Part shown: piece after piece, positions 35,601-48,400 of the stretch | How positions within the stretch are numbered: position 1 is the stretch's first letter | Layout of the letters: every line of letters starts with the position of its first letter | Source: Lineus longissimus | Taxonomy: Eukaryota; Nemertea; Pilidiophora; Heteronemertea; Lineidae | Assembly (NCBI RefSeq): GCF_910592395.1 | Contig: NC_088326.1 | Coordinates: 13,335,001 to 13,399,000, forward strand | DNA length: 64,000 nucleotides | Direction: 5' to 3' | Translations under genes and position numbers: made by a program | The notes under the pieces: generated by a model | Database searches by the model: none | Seen by the model: only the letters and a program-made list of their open reading frames with translations | What the model was told of the DNA's origin: nothing

Positions 35601-38600
35601 TTATCAATTTAAATTTTACTATTAGAAGATAAAATCATTGTATTTCGGTTGTATCAACATTATTATTACAAGGTGATAGCATTCCAATCTTACTACTGTA
35701 GTGTATCAGTAGATAGGTTTTGTTAATATCTAGGTGTACTCTACTTTCAACGGCAAAGGAATGTGACGTGGACCCTGTCGCCGTAAGGCTTGTCTCGTGT
35801 TATATTTTACATTGATAGCCGTTCATGGCAATTTGTGATGGATTATAAACAAATCAGCTTCTCTGCGCTGTTAATCCGGCTGCAGCTTCTGTGCTGTTGC
35901 TTTCCGCTTTCGATTTGTTTCGCTTTGGCAGTGAATGAGCAGAAAGTTCCCTCTGCTAAATTTTGGCGCCAACCAGACGTAATATCGTTCTCTTACATAC
36001 TGATAAAGCATGAAAACAGTAAAACAGCAAAACGTGAAAACAAAGGAATGCTGACAGTGTGTGATAGATAGTTCGTCTTGATTTTCGTCTCAACAATGAA
36101 GAAAAATAACGTGCATCGCCCGGGAATCGAACCCGGGTCGCAAGAATGGGAATCTTGCATGATACCACTACACCAGCGGTGCTTCTATGCGAGCACTGTT
36201 CACCATTCAAGCGTTTGTGCTGGTTGTTGTCAACACTGTAGCGCTCAGAGCGCCTGTCAACGAAAGGGATGAGCATTGTGGAAGCTTTCATGCTATCACG
36301 ATGTCGTTAGGCTGCATGACAAAGGCAAAACATTTTTTGTACGAACGTAATTTCATAACGTTCAAAATCACTAAGTTGTCCCAAAAAATTAACATGTGGC
36401 AGTTTTTGCTTCGGCAGACGTGATTGTCTGCCATGTGCAGACTCAAGCATTAGCGCCACCCGTGGTGCCCAACGGGACTAGGCTACAAACGTCGCTCTGT
36501 ACATTTTCCTTTCCCATGACCGGAACTCGAATTCTATCCGACGTCGTTCCATCCCTGCTTGTAACTGCGCACTGTACAGTAACTTTCCAACATGGAGGCA
36601 AATACTGGCAGAGAGAATATGCTTGAATATTATATCTGCTTTGGAGAATGCGCTCAAAGCAGCCCATTGTGCCTAATAGCGCGGTTCGAACTTTATGCGG
36701 CAATCTGGCACGACTCGGTATCTCTCAATGACATCGGTATCTCGCCAATTTATCAGTTACTGCGTTAGGTACAGATTTAGTCACTTAACTTCTCATCGGA
36801 GAGATTGGCTATAGAACAGCAAGAGCAGCACTACTTCACTTTGGTTTCTGGTGGTCTCTTGGGCTGTGTGTCCATATGCTGTTCCCCTCTGGAGTCGTGG
36901 ACTTCTGGCGTTGTTTTCATTGTCACCAAAGCATGTTCCCTGATACAACCGATGGGAACGTCCAAAAAGGCAAGCAAAGATTTATTTCGTGTGTAACGCG
37001 TCACACACGGGAAAAAGCACCACAGGCAAATAGCCTATAGATACACCGCCGCCAAGAGAACGGTTGGGAAATGAAGAACCATCGCCTTTTCATTTGTTTG
37101 TTGTATTGGATCTCCTGCGATATGGTACATTTGCTAAACTTCTGGGAGACGCCCGGTAAATATAGTTTATTCGGGTGGCTGAACAGCATATTTAAACGGT
37201 TAATTCACGTTTGTTGGTAAATTTATTTTGTTCTTATATTTTCAATGGCAGCAATGATAATGCGATTAAAGATGTCACTCACTCGGAAGATAACACGAGT
37301 TGTCAATTCATGAAACTGACGCGCCAACCCCGTGACTTGAGTGAATTTCACCAGGAACATTCCATACTAACTTTACTAGAACATCAGCACATTCTGTATG
37401 GAGTAAGCGCAGTCTATCAATTCTAACCGACGTGATGAACTCTACTTTGTTTGCGTTTAACGTTGAAAGTGTACACACGAAAAGTCAACTGTCGGTCAAC
37501 CGTCGGTCAACCGGTTACGATCCAATTAAACCTTGTTTGTAATCTACTATTAAATTAATGGCGCTTTGATGAAACTGCAAACAGAGTTGTAAGTTTGCTA
37601 CTTGCTATTTCACTTTGGCTTAAGGTCTCAACAAGAGAAACCCAAAGACGTGCAAGTAACGTAAGCAAACACGACAGAGAGTTTCAAAATGGCCGATTTG
37701 ATAAGGCCATATTGTCAGTCGGAAGTGACGTAAGCTGAATCTGGTTAGTCGCCGTAGACGTTCGCGGGAGGGCGGAGCAAAACAGAAGGCTAATAAATGT
37801 TGGGTCTCCGAATAAGGAGTGTTGTGATAACCAAGACAAACTGAACAGACATTTAATTTAGGTTGTCACCGGTGGCCTCTGCCTCAAAGACGAGGCTTAA
37901 TAATTCATACAACAAGATCAATTGGCGGCACCAACCAAGAATCACAGACAGACACCCTTCCAAACTACCATCCACCTTCAGTCTTGATTTATATTCAAAA
38001 ATCAGTTTAGGAGCAAATAATTTAAGAGTACTTCGAGTTCAGTATCAAGTGCATTAGCTGATAAGGGCGGGGTCAGTAGTGGCAAAAGAACTACTTGAAG
38101 TAACCAGGACAAGATAGTGATATATTGCTGGCGGGTTTTCAAGTGTGTATCAACATTTTATGCAGTTTGATCAAAACGTTAACAAAAATACAAACATTGC
38201 ATATGAAAGAGTGTCCTACCTGGGAATTCGACCAGTTATTCGCTGTCTTCAGCTATCGCCTTGGTTCCTTTTGACATCAAACAATTCGTATCAACAAATA
38301 CACAAGCGGGAGAAACCAGCCGTTTTCCAGCAGAGATGTTCATGTCCAAGGATGACGGACAATTTCACAAAGATTTTTAAAAAATACGAGACCGTGACAT
38401 GTCCAATAACAGAGAAGAGCCGATATGGGCGTAGGCTAGCATATGCACTTCCTAGTGTGACCCAGACCGGCTCATTTCCATGGACGAGTGATATTGACAA
38501 AGCCTGCATTGAAAAAAAGATGGCCAATAGACTCTTCTTTATTACTTCGTGTTACAGAACAAGTGTCCCAACTATTGGTCACAGTGAATTATGTCATCTC

Positions 38601-41600
38601 GGCCAGTTGCGTCGTAGGCAATGGCGGATCTAACAACTCGGGCGTGAGATTAAGGTGATCGGGATGATATTACCCGTGCTCGCCGGCACAGTTCGCCGCA
38701 CAGTAGCATCACACGAAAGCTGATCTAAAAATATAAGAATTTCGCCCGGTTTAAAGATTTATCAATAATCTAATTTGGAGAAGACGTGGTCCAGCTTGAA
38801 GATATTTTCGTATTAAAAAAGCAACATATTCCATGCAAAACTTGTCAGAGGGGCAACAGACTTTCATTTTGTTGTTCAACATAGCATTGTCGTCATCATG
38901 ACTTGTATCGATCTTTTCGTAACGACCGTAAACAAATTGATCATAAATTAGTCGGAAAGAATACTGTCAAATCGTTGTTTGATCTCCAGGTTTTGAAGTG
39001 GCGGTTGATGACTTCTCTTTCACTTTTAAACAACGCGATTCGGTCGAGGCATTTATCCATTCTCCAAGCAGACCTAAAGATATTCTCTCTGCCAACACCG
39101 ACTTCCATAAGTTCTGTCCATTCTCCATGCAGGCCGGAAGATATTCTCTCTCTGCCAACACCGACTTCCATAAGTTCTGTCCATTCTCCATGCAGGCCGG
39201 AAGATATTCTCTCTCTGCCAACACCGACTTCCATAAGTTCTGTCCATTATCCATGCAGGCCAGAAGATATTCTCTCTCTGCCAACACCGACATCCATAAC
39301 TTCTGTCCATTCTCCAAGCGATTGCAGGATATTCTCTCTCTGCTTACACTGGCTTCCATTTGTATGGGGTTGGTGACTTCTGTCCATTCTCCAAGCAGAT
39401 TAAAGGAGAATCTCGCCGGTCGGATTGTGAACTCCGTCGCCTACGGGCTTGTTCCAGTACTGGTTGTTATGGCATCAGCTTTCCCGCCTCTGAAACCTTG
39501 GAGATGAAACATCTGGCGGGAAACAGTCCCATAAGTTAGCAGGTTCACCTACAAGTGGATGCTGACATACCATGTTGAAAAACTGTACTGGGTAATGAAG
39601 AGGTTTCACTCTCCAGCGACAAGGTTTCGTAAACTTAGACGTTTCTTGAGAACATGTACGACTTCTGTGTCGGGGAATGTTTGAAATCAAATTTAACTTT
39701 CCCATCTCCAGTACGAATTTACGTTTCAAAGAGCGCAGGATAGGAAGCGATTGCAAATCCCCTATGCTGAAGAGTGAACTTACTCTTCAAGGGTGGAGCT
39801 TATCTCTTAATTGTACTTGGTAGTGGAGTATTCAAACCTCTCCATGTGGAGATTGTTGTAAGAGCATGGTCACCGCCCCTGAGGAGCACTTTACAACTTT
39901 CCGGCCAGGTAGTAATGAAATGAAAGCAAGTGTATGGTCTACCTGCTCATCTGTGTTGGGATAGAAAAGAAACTAATGGTTTTGAAGTGATGACTTTCTT
40001 CCATGAAATATCAACCCCTTCATATCCATCAGTGGAAAACCTTGAAATATATAGAAAACAGCGTGAGAGTGGACTCCGGGTCGCTAGGAGAAAATGCTCC
40101 AGTTAATGTGGCGGCCATCTTTGACAGCCATCTTTTTGCCCCTCGGCCCCCCACCCCCCGGATTCAAAAATGAAATGTCGTTATTGCTTCTGCTCTTGCT
40201 TTTTAGGATTTTCTTGTCGTTGTTGTTGTTTTGGGTGTTCCGCATCTGATAGTACTTTTGGCCCGGTTGAAAGTGTGGGGCTGGGTAGGGCGAGTTGAGG
40301 GTGACGGCCCCGTTACATTAATTACAAAACCGGGGATGGGTTCATTTGCGGTAGCTTACACTTTTCAACACTAAATAGAACTTAGATACAACAAGCTTGT
40401 GAAATGCCAGGTATCCACCTTGAGGCAAAGAGGTCTACTTTGTTTTCAAGCTGAAGACATTTTCATGTAAATAAATCACGCTTTGAAATGGCTCATATGT
40501 CACGTGATGACTTTGACATAAGCCATTTGGTGAATCTTCAATAAACCTTGGAAAATAATGGCAGAAACCTCTTGATTTCGTCAAGTGCATTTAAGCTTAA
40601 CTTCAATAAAGCCTCTCGTACATTATACGTGTGTTTTATACACAAATCCAAGGTCACGTTCGGCTGAATCCACTTGGTAATTGATACAATAAGCAGGTAA
40701 AGTGGATGACGAAGTTGGTACATCGAAAATGAGATACTAATGGGCACTTCATGGAATGTGTCTGTTTACTTTGAACCGACACAAACAACGGATTCACCTC
40801 AGTGCCGCGTGGTGTCAGCGGTAGGAACCAATTTTGGTTGACCCGATGTGAAATAACGGAAAGGTTTCAGAATAAAGGAAACAGTTAACTGGGCCTAATT
40901 GAAAACAAACAAAATGCTTGGCTCTAATAAATCTATATTTTTCTTTCCACTTTTAGGTTATTTCGCCGATATGGAAGGCCGGGAGTGTGTAAATTGTGGT
41001 GCAATCTCCACGCCACTATGGCGGCGGGACGGAACGGGTCACTACCTTTGCAACGCGTGTGGTCTCTACCATAAGATGAACAACGGGTTGAACCGCCCTC
41101 TATTGAAGCAACCAAAACGAATGGTAAGAAAACATTCATCTATATATTTTCTTGTTTAGTTCAGCTTTGATAATGTTGACTAATGTCAATGACCAGGAAT
41201 TTGACAGTTTCTGCACATCAAAATACATGGCATATTTCATTCGCACATACATTGTAACTTTTTCTTCAGTTTCTTTTGCAAATTTCCAAATTTACGCGCA
41301 ATTATGTCTTATCCAAGATCAACTTCACATGCCATGGCAACCAGAGGAGAAATTATCACTTCCAGTTCACATCCAGATTGTGAATGTTGGCTACATTTCA
41401 TTACTTTCAGGGCGAGGCGGATCCGCACACGCTAGACTACGCCGGCGGGCCTAACAACTGGACCAGTGCATTGCTGGAGAAGAGCCAAAAGAGGGTGAGA
41501 TATTTCATATGTTTTTGTCATGCGTAACCATAGATACAGCGTAACCATGGATACCTTAGCAACCAACCATTTTACCTCGCAACCGTCGCTAAAGCAAGTA

Positions 41601-44600
41601 TAGAATCACAGATCCAATGGACTGGTCTAGTCTGTTTCCTCTCGTGTGTCAGAATGCCATGGGTTCGATCCTGTGCCACGCTATCCGTAAAAGGCACGAG
41701 TCGAATGAAGTGTTCGATTAGTCTAGTTTGCGAGAAGACGCTACGACGTAACTGAGCGGATACAGTACCCAGACGGAGCCAAATGGAGAATCTCGGTGCG
41801 GTCAACGTTTTTTCATCTCCCCGTTGAAACCATCACGGTGTATTACCTCACGTGATCGAAATATAAAATATCCGAGTTTATATCTTAAGTCCACAAGGTT
41901 CTCACTAGTAACAAATCCACACTTATCCCCAATTAGTCAGGGAAAGTGATGCGCTTAATGGCCGAAAAGTGTTTTTGAATGGAACTATCGAGTTTTTTAA
42001 ATGGATCGCTCAGGTCGGGGCTTAAGTGTGGAGGGCAAGTAGAGTTAGCGGTGAAGATTCAGTTTCTAAACAATTGGTAAATCTTCTGAGAAAATAAACC
42101 CCCACCTAGTGTTTCCACTCATTCGGTCAGTAATGATATGGCCAGACATGCCAATTGAAACTTAAGTAACTTGGTCCAGTTGCATCGGGCTTTCGAAACA
42201 CCATCCTGAACTTCAGTGCAACACTCGGTCCTAATGACCGGGCTTAGGTGATGCGTGCGAGGGGAGGAGCATACGACAGGCTCTGGCATTCGAGGATGGG
42301 AAGTAGCAAGCGTTGGTCTTGGCGCTGCTGTATAGCCAGTGCAGCTTACGTGCACTGCTGTAGATTGTGTAGCTAACTTGCGCTGCTGTAGCGATGCGGG
42401 TAACTCAAACAACCTCACGTATTCCAAGTATGTTTTCCCAACACTGAGCTATTTTGATAGGTTATAAAGGGGAATTTAGCTTTTATTGGCGACTACTATA
42501 GGTTGACTTGTGCTGAACCTGCGGGTCGGGGGGCCTATATAATCAAAGAGCTATAATTGATGAGTTTGTTGACGTTGGTGCTGGTGATGAGGAACACCAA
42601 ATTAGCTAAAAATAAAAAAGAGGCGGCTTTTCTTTGTCGTCATTGAAAAATCATGTGGAATTTAGGGAGTAATAACCGGATTGAATAGTTAAAGGATGAT
42701 GAGGCAAATCTAAGATCTTCTTGCATCGTTTTGATTTTAAATCAACGTTGGCGAATAGATTATTATGTCTCCGCGACAGTACTTTTCTTTATGGCCAAAA
42801 AATGCTGATGCCGCATTTATGATGGTAAATGAACATAGTTTAAAGAATAAACCGTCGCTCCAACGCTGGTTGTAGCGGCCACCCATCAGCCACCAATTCG
42901 ACCCGGATACGACCTGGCGGCTGGGGTCACCGAAACAAATTTGACTGCACATAAACACACTCTTGTTTTCTTATCTGGTCATCATACGCCCTATTGCAAT
43001 CCACCAGTTTCCAAGACAATTTCACGGAATGTTTAATTCTGACCCATAAATAACTAGGCGTAAAACAATTTCTCCAATCTCGCACAATCGCTTTTTCTTC
43101 TCATCGACGCGCCGTCGTTAAGCAGGCGCCACGTGCCGCAAATTAGAGAAACTCAATCGCCGTCTGCTTAGAAACCCTACCTTCTGTTGACAAAAACAAA
43201 ATTACCTCCTCCCAGATGCCTGGCTGGAGAGCAATAAACGCAGATCTGTAGGTGATGGTTAGTTTTCCGTTTTCTTTCACGAATGTGAGGCTCTCTGTGC
43301 GTTGCAAAGTGTTTGGTTGATTCTGTATCCAGGGGATCGTTTCGGATCAGAGTCTACATTTTATAGACACCCGACGGCGAATTTCTTCAACAAATGAACA
43401 ATCAATTATTATTTAGAATGCATGGTTGGTGATTTATGATTTCCTGTTCCTGTTTGTAAGCGAACAAAGTTACGGAATGTTTCTTAGATGTTTTTTCAAA
43501 GTCATGTTCTGAGTCGGTTGAACCGATCGGCCGATCACCACTTGTGCCTAACATACGAGCGACGTCTAGCGGGCGCAATGTTAGGTTTCTTGAGATGTTT
43601 CAAAGGGGGCCAATAGGCAGGAGGAGAGGGGCTAACTTGACCATCATCAAGCGACTAGCATACCAAGTAAGGGCCCTTGGTCATGTCAGACTTAGCACTA
43701 AATATATCCCTCGTTCAAGCGCGAATAATTTTGACCTAGTGTGAGATGTGAGAGACCCCTATTGGCGGCTTTGTGTAACTTTATCTTGCCTGCCTAGCTA
43801 CTGCCTATATTGCCCCTTTAAATATTGAAGTTAACATTTTTCTCCTTCAGAATTCCGGCCGACGTGTTGGGCTGTCTTGCGCAAACTGCACAACGTCTAC
43901 GACCTCCCTCTGGCGGCGAAATAACGATGGAGAGCCCGTGTGCAATGCCTGTGGATTGTACTTTAAATTGCACAGTGTAAGTAACACCCTCCGTTTTCAG
44001 TCGGATCTTCGGACCTGGTGAAAGAAGGTTGACAACCTTGCTCGAAGTGACGTAATTTTTAATATAGACTCATCTCTGAACGAGAGCTAATGAGAGCTGG
44101 GACTCGGGATCGGCTTCCTTCTGTAGCCCTGGCTAGTTTCACTTCCAAAGTTGTCAGCAGCCAAACTTAGGCGCCAATTCCTTATTTTAGATTAACCGTC
44201 CATTGTCCATGAAGAAAGACGGCATCCAAACCCGGAAGCGGAAACCGAAGTCAGCACCCTCACCCGTCTCCATAAAAAACGAGAGTCCCTCCGCGCCATC
44301 CGCCCCGTCTCCGGGCAACAGGGAACTTCCAAACATAGGTAAGTACAGTTGCCATGACAACCTGAATGAAGCTTACTAACTGACTGACAGTTGCATGATT
44401 TTCGCTTTGAAACTAACTCACTATAATCTGAAGGCTGTGACGATGATGTAGTTTGAATGATTATTCAAGATCGAGGCGCATGATTTATGTCTCGCTTGCG
44501 GGCATGATAGTTTGACTACAAGTGCTGCCATCTGTGCAGTCAGGGGTAAACCATATACATATCCATGACTGCGTCACAATATCTTTGCATGCTCTGGGCC

Positions 44601-45486
44601 TTTAAGCACAACAACCTTTACATCCTGCATGAACACTGCTTTAAAAGTTGCTTGCGATTTTGGATTTCAGCTCAGGTACCGAGTTGGTTGCATGATGGGA
44701 CGTACGCTGTTGACAATGAGTCCAAGATGCTAGTAGGGCATGACGGGTAAGTTACTAATAAGTAATTAACAGGCTAATCTATTAAAGGGAGTGTGTCCTA
44801 ATGAGGTTTGCACTGAGTGTTGGCTCTTCTCAGTCCGTGAATACATAGCAGAAAATGTCAACTAACGCTCAACAAACTGCTTATGAGCGTGAATTCATAA
44901 ATCTGTGGCCCCCACTGCAGGAGACCGCTGTGATTACCATAAGTGTTGGCCTAACATCAACATTATTTTGACACACTCTTCCTTTAATACTGGTATGAAA
45001 GGGGAAGACACCGCCATTGGGTAGTTGAGCTGGTGACTTGCTGCCGACAATAAATCTTAAGCAGTATTTCGCATGAACCCGCCAGGGGGCGCATGGCATG
45101 GGCATTCTACGCTAACCTGCTTTGGATATGTCCGATGCACTTACTTCTGGTTGATCTCTCGACTGATTTTGATGAAATTAATTCATGATGAAAGAGAAGG
45201 AAAAGAGTGACGAATGGGCCTCCTTGGGAGTACAGTTGCGTCGCACTCTTGCGACGCGGCCGATGTAGGTGAAATGTCATTTTGTGTTTTGGGAATTGTC
45301 TAAAACCGTTCTTGTCCACTTTCAGACATCAAGAGCAGCCCGGGGTCGACTACGAGCAGTATAGAGGGATCACCTATCGACCAGCCCCTGAACTATACCT
45401 ATCTCGGCCCTCAGTCATCCAGACCTCGTCTCCAGCATCATATCGCCCAGATAAGTAATGAGGAACGGACGGTAACGTGTCTCTAA
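32628..45486 (+). CDS. GATA4/5/6: GATA4/5/6-class zinc-finger transcription factor (downstream tandem copy)
   Basis: Nuclear WGATAR-binding regulator and paralog of the gene at 14.7 kb. Exons: 32628-33594, 40957-41123, 41411-41494 (possibly optional), 43851-43976, 44191-44338 and 45326-45486, giving 550 codons (522 without the third exon). Phases are 1, 0, 0, 0, 1, so the shared introns match the upstream copy. The N-finger is at about residues 333-357 and the C-finger at 416-440; both are C-x2-C-x17-C-x2-C with LWRR cores. The tail '[15 protein letters not shown]' supports GATA4/5/6. The N-terminus is Ser/Pro/His-rich and keeps '[11 protein letters not shown]', matching 'EDIEVFLNTLE' upstream, but lacks the SPVYVPTTR motif. 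It has an extra Asn after the N-finger. A 28-residue insert from the third exon nearly doubles the inter-finger linker. Family assignment is firm. Confidence 0.9.
36112..36182 (-). tRNA. tRNA-Gly, anticodon CCC
   Basis: Read on the minus strand, 71 bases fold as a tRNA. The 5' arm GCACCGC pairs with GCGATGC with one C-A mismatch at the fourth pair. The D arm follows TGGTGTAGTGG (A box), the anticodon loop is TTCCCAT (anticodon CCC), and GGTTCGATTCC forms the B box. The T stem CCCGG/CCGGG is perfect, and there is no intron or encoded CCA. It closely matches remembered animal tRNA-Gly(CCC) genes. It lies inside the large intron of the second GATA gene on the opposite strand. Confidence 0.93.
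39056..39418. repeat. 63-bp minisatellite, about 5.5 units
   Basis: A 63-bp unit beginning near CCATTCTCCATGCAGG and containing CTCTCTGCCAACACCGAC is repeated with few changes. Outer copies are more diverged, including one with an AAGCGATTGCAGG variant. Because 63 is divisible by three, several frames on both strands stay open. The predicted repeat peptides differ by frame and resemble nothing known, so I regard it as intronic satellite. Confidence 0.85.
41411..41494 (+). CDS. GATA4/5/6: 84-nt phase 0-0 exon inserting 28 residues between the two GATA fingers
   Basis: The acceptor (TTACTTTCAG) and donor (AGG|GTGAGA) are both sound, and the exon is an exact multiple of three entered and left in phase 0. 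It encodes a peptide starting '[13 protein letters not shown]' and ending 'LLEKSQKR'. Skipping it joins 'QPKRM' directly to '[13 protein letters not shown]', reproducing the normal GATA linker. It is therefore a natural cassette exon. The upstream paralog has no such exon between its finger exons in the corresponding 445-bp intron. Confidence 0.7.
41590..41700 (+). repeat. degraded tRNA-derived SINE head (tentative)
   Basis: GGTCTAGT followed some 45 bases later by GGGTTCGATCCTGTG resembles the A and B box spacing of a tRNA-derived SINE promoter. The A box is incomplete and I cannot define the element ends. It could be a chance match. Confidence 0.3.
44671..44746 (+). other. candidate alternative exon changing the GATA C-terminus
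   Basis: A good acceptor (TTTTGGATTTCAG) and an excellent donor (GG|GTAAGT) bound 76 nt that are open in the entering phase. Its length shifts the following exon into a second frame, also open, ending at a TAA near 45459. The alternative tail would start '[14 protein letters not shown]'. The paralog-like frame ('DIKSSPGS', matching 'DVKPTVQT' upstream) is the ancestral one, so this exon would be optional at best. Confidence 0.3.
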
Positions 45487-48400
45487 GAACGAGGATGTGC
45501 TTTGCTAAAAAGTGGTCAGTTCATCTTTAAAGCAGATGTATTTGTGTCTGGAAAGGGGGATGACGTGCGTAACTGGACAGCTTTTTAAGCCAGATTGTTG
45601 TGGCCATTTCAGCTTTCTGTCAAGGCTAGTGTTTTATGTTTCTGACCACAGATGGCGCTGGGTCATTAGCAGACGAATGTGGGTGGACCTGGCACTGTAC
45701 TTGGCCACGAACTTCGGACTCTTGTGAATCAGTCGAGGCAAATGGACCCAGACACTGATAAGGAGGAGCAGACATGACATTTTACAACATTCCAGTTTCA
45801 TATCAATATTGCCATATCAGAGTGTGGCATTTTTGTTTTTATTATTCAAGAATCTTGCCCAGCTATGACTTCCGAGGCAGTCTCCTTCCTTCATGGGGGA
45901 GACGAGGTGAATCCACTGCCTGTGGAGTGTAGCCCAGCTATGTGAAGCTTGCCGATCATTTTGACGTATTAGGATTACTCAATATTTCGGGAATCGTAGT
46001 CTGTGTTTATCAAACAGTTGCGGAACCTCCCTATTGTGGAAGAAATGGTCATTAACTGTATATAAAGAGAGTATGTAGATAATTTCGTTTCTTAATTTAT
46101 ATTCATACAAAGAGTAGTTTACTTTCGGTGTAAGTCAATAGGGTTTAGTTTAGGTCAAAAGGGAGACACTTAAATTGTTGGGGGGATGCGTGTAAGGGAT
46201 ACGTTTCATCGGTTTCATGTCGGCCTATATAATAAACAACACAGCGTTGTCAGGAACGAAATCAGCGCCTCTGGTGTCAAGATTGGAAGTTAATGTAAGA
46301 CCAAAACGTCATCTTGGAAGATGAGCATTCGGCAACCTTCGCGTGTCATGACTTATGCTCGGGAAAGGTCGGGACAACTGATTGATATTTGGTCTCCATT
46401 GTTCGGGAATTTCCGATGATTACCGAATGTTTTTTTTAAGACAGAGAGCACGTGGGACTTGTAATGTACGTTGTGCTGGTGTATATATTTGGGGGGGATG
46501 TGGTACTAGCTAGAACAGCGGGGGGGGGGGGGTAGTGGACCTGCATCAGGAACATTTAGATCATGTCACTTTAAATGACAATTATGGGAAGTGTTTTCAC
46601 CTAAATAATTAGTTCGATGGGCGTTCCATGCTAAAAATTGTAAATAGTTTCGAATGATAATTTTGATTAATTTGACAATCATAATTTTGAAGATGAAATG
46701 CATTTTGATTATCGCTATTGGTGCCTATGATGATTTTGATTCAGCAGTTATGTTTACAACTTGCCAGAAAGTATAAACAAAGAAATTGGTAAACTTTTCC
46801 AATGAAAGTATTAATAGTCTCAAATGAACAAGTTGATGAGGCTATGGTCAATGACTAATGCTAAAGGTCAATACAGTTCACTTTGTTTGCTTTATTCTGA
46901 AGGGTGTAGAGTTCAGTGGTATAGGTATACATGGCGGCCTAAATAGAGAGGTTAAGATCGGCACAGAGAACGAGAAAATGCTGTCACGTCGGTCCCGGAA
47001 GCCAAGCCGCGCATTTACGGTTGAGAAATCGTCTTCAACCTCGCCCTGTACGAAAAGTCAGTAAATAGACGTCAGAAATCCATTGAATTGGAGCGGAAAA
47101 CCCCACTGAATCAGATGACATCACCCACAGACAAGGAATCACCTCATTCTCTTACTCTGAGTCGACCTTGACCTCTCTACTATCAATGGTAACCTCACCC
47201 CTCAGTTGCCAATTTGATTGTTGTATTCTGATGACCTGCTCTTTCGTCTGCTTGTCATCAGTAAATGTAGTTATGGATTCTATGTTGATATTTGGATGTA
47301 AATAAATTTGACGATCCATTTGAAACTAATGTTCCTTGTCCTTTTCTTCTTGAATATTGAATCCACAGGGAACCAAAACACTATAAATGAAACAAATGCT
47401 GTAATTACCTTTTTATATTTTATTATATTAGTATCATTTTTCTGAAGAGGAGTGTAAAAAAGATGTCCAAACAAAACTGGAGATGACATCGATATAGTTA
47501 CATCCTACAATTGTTGCTCACTTTGCCACAGTTGATAACCAAGTTAACTGGTTTCCTCCTACAGTTGACTATTGTAGAAAAGGAGTCAACTCACTAACAT
47601 TCAAGGCTGACAGTATACCAGGGATAGGAAAGATTTCACAGTTTCTCTGGTCTTGGGCTCACCAAATGGTCGCTAGGTAGCGGTTTATTCATTCCCAGCC
47701 CAAGACACCAATCATCATCTCACCAATGCAAATCATATCTTGCACAAAATACTGACAACTCCACGGAAGACTCCGTTTCCTTGACGACCAAACACAGCAA
47801 TTCAAACAAATAAAAGCTAATGTGAGCTAAGTACTCGCCTGTGTGAAACATTAGCACATCAAGCTCTCGATACATAAATCTCTGTCAACAAGAATGAGTC
47901 ATCTTTGTTCATTCTTGCCTTCACATAATTTGGAAACTAAACATTTCAGGAAGTTTTCATTTACAACTGATTTGTAATCTTCAGAAACCAAAAGCAGAGC
48001 TTCAACACGATATACACTTTAAAATGAATCTGTCTTCTTCAGTTATAATGAATAGCTACATTACATGCTAAATTGACATAGACAGCAGCCAATAGTTTAA
48101 CCACTTGACGACAGGACATATCTAGGTGCCAGTGACAATTATATTTAAGACAAATTCGCTATATGGTGGTGGTTTGATGTAATCTTCTTTGTCAAACAAT
48201 ATGGTAGTTGTCTCAGTCGAGCATTATAGTGGTTGCCTTTTGCAATACTGTCTTATTTCTTTACAAGGCTGGGTAACCATAAACTGTTTTAACTTGTTTT
48301 ATGTTTGAAAATGAGCTTGTGATGAGCCAGACAGTACTAGTAGGCTGAACTGTCTGCAAGGCTTCTGTGGATTTTTGTCACTAGGCCAATATGCCAAAAG

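Larger units (their letters stand above)
33595..40956 (+). other. large intron of the second GATA gene
   Basis: This 7.4-kb intron separates the N-terminal exon from the N-finger exon. It carries an antisense tRNA-Gly at 36112-36182 and a 63-bp minisatellite at 39056-39418. A 162-codon open frame at 38145-38633 has no recognisable domain and no convincing splice partners. I found no clear counterpart of the 90-nt pre-finger exon seen in the upstream paralog. Confidence 0.6.

Noticed and set aside
38145-38633. 162-codon open frame in the large intron of the second GATA gene
   Set aside because: No recognisable domain, no splice partners, and an ORF of this length is expected about once by chance in 64 kb on six frames.
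39056-39418. Repeat proteins in several frames, for example a 21-residue [10 protein letters not shown]-type repeat
   Set aside because: All frames are open because the DNA unit is 63 bp. The different frames give unrelated peptides, which is the mark of a satellite.
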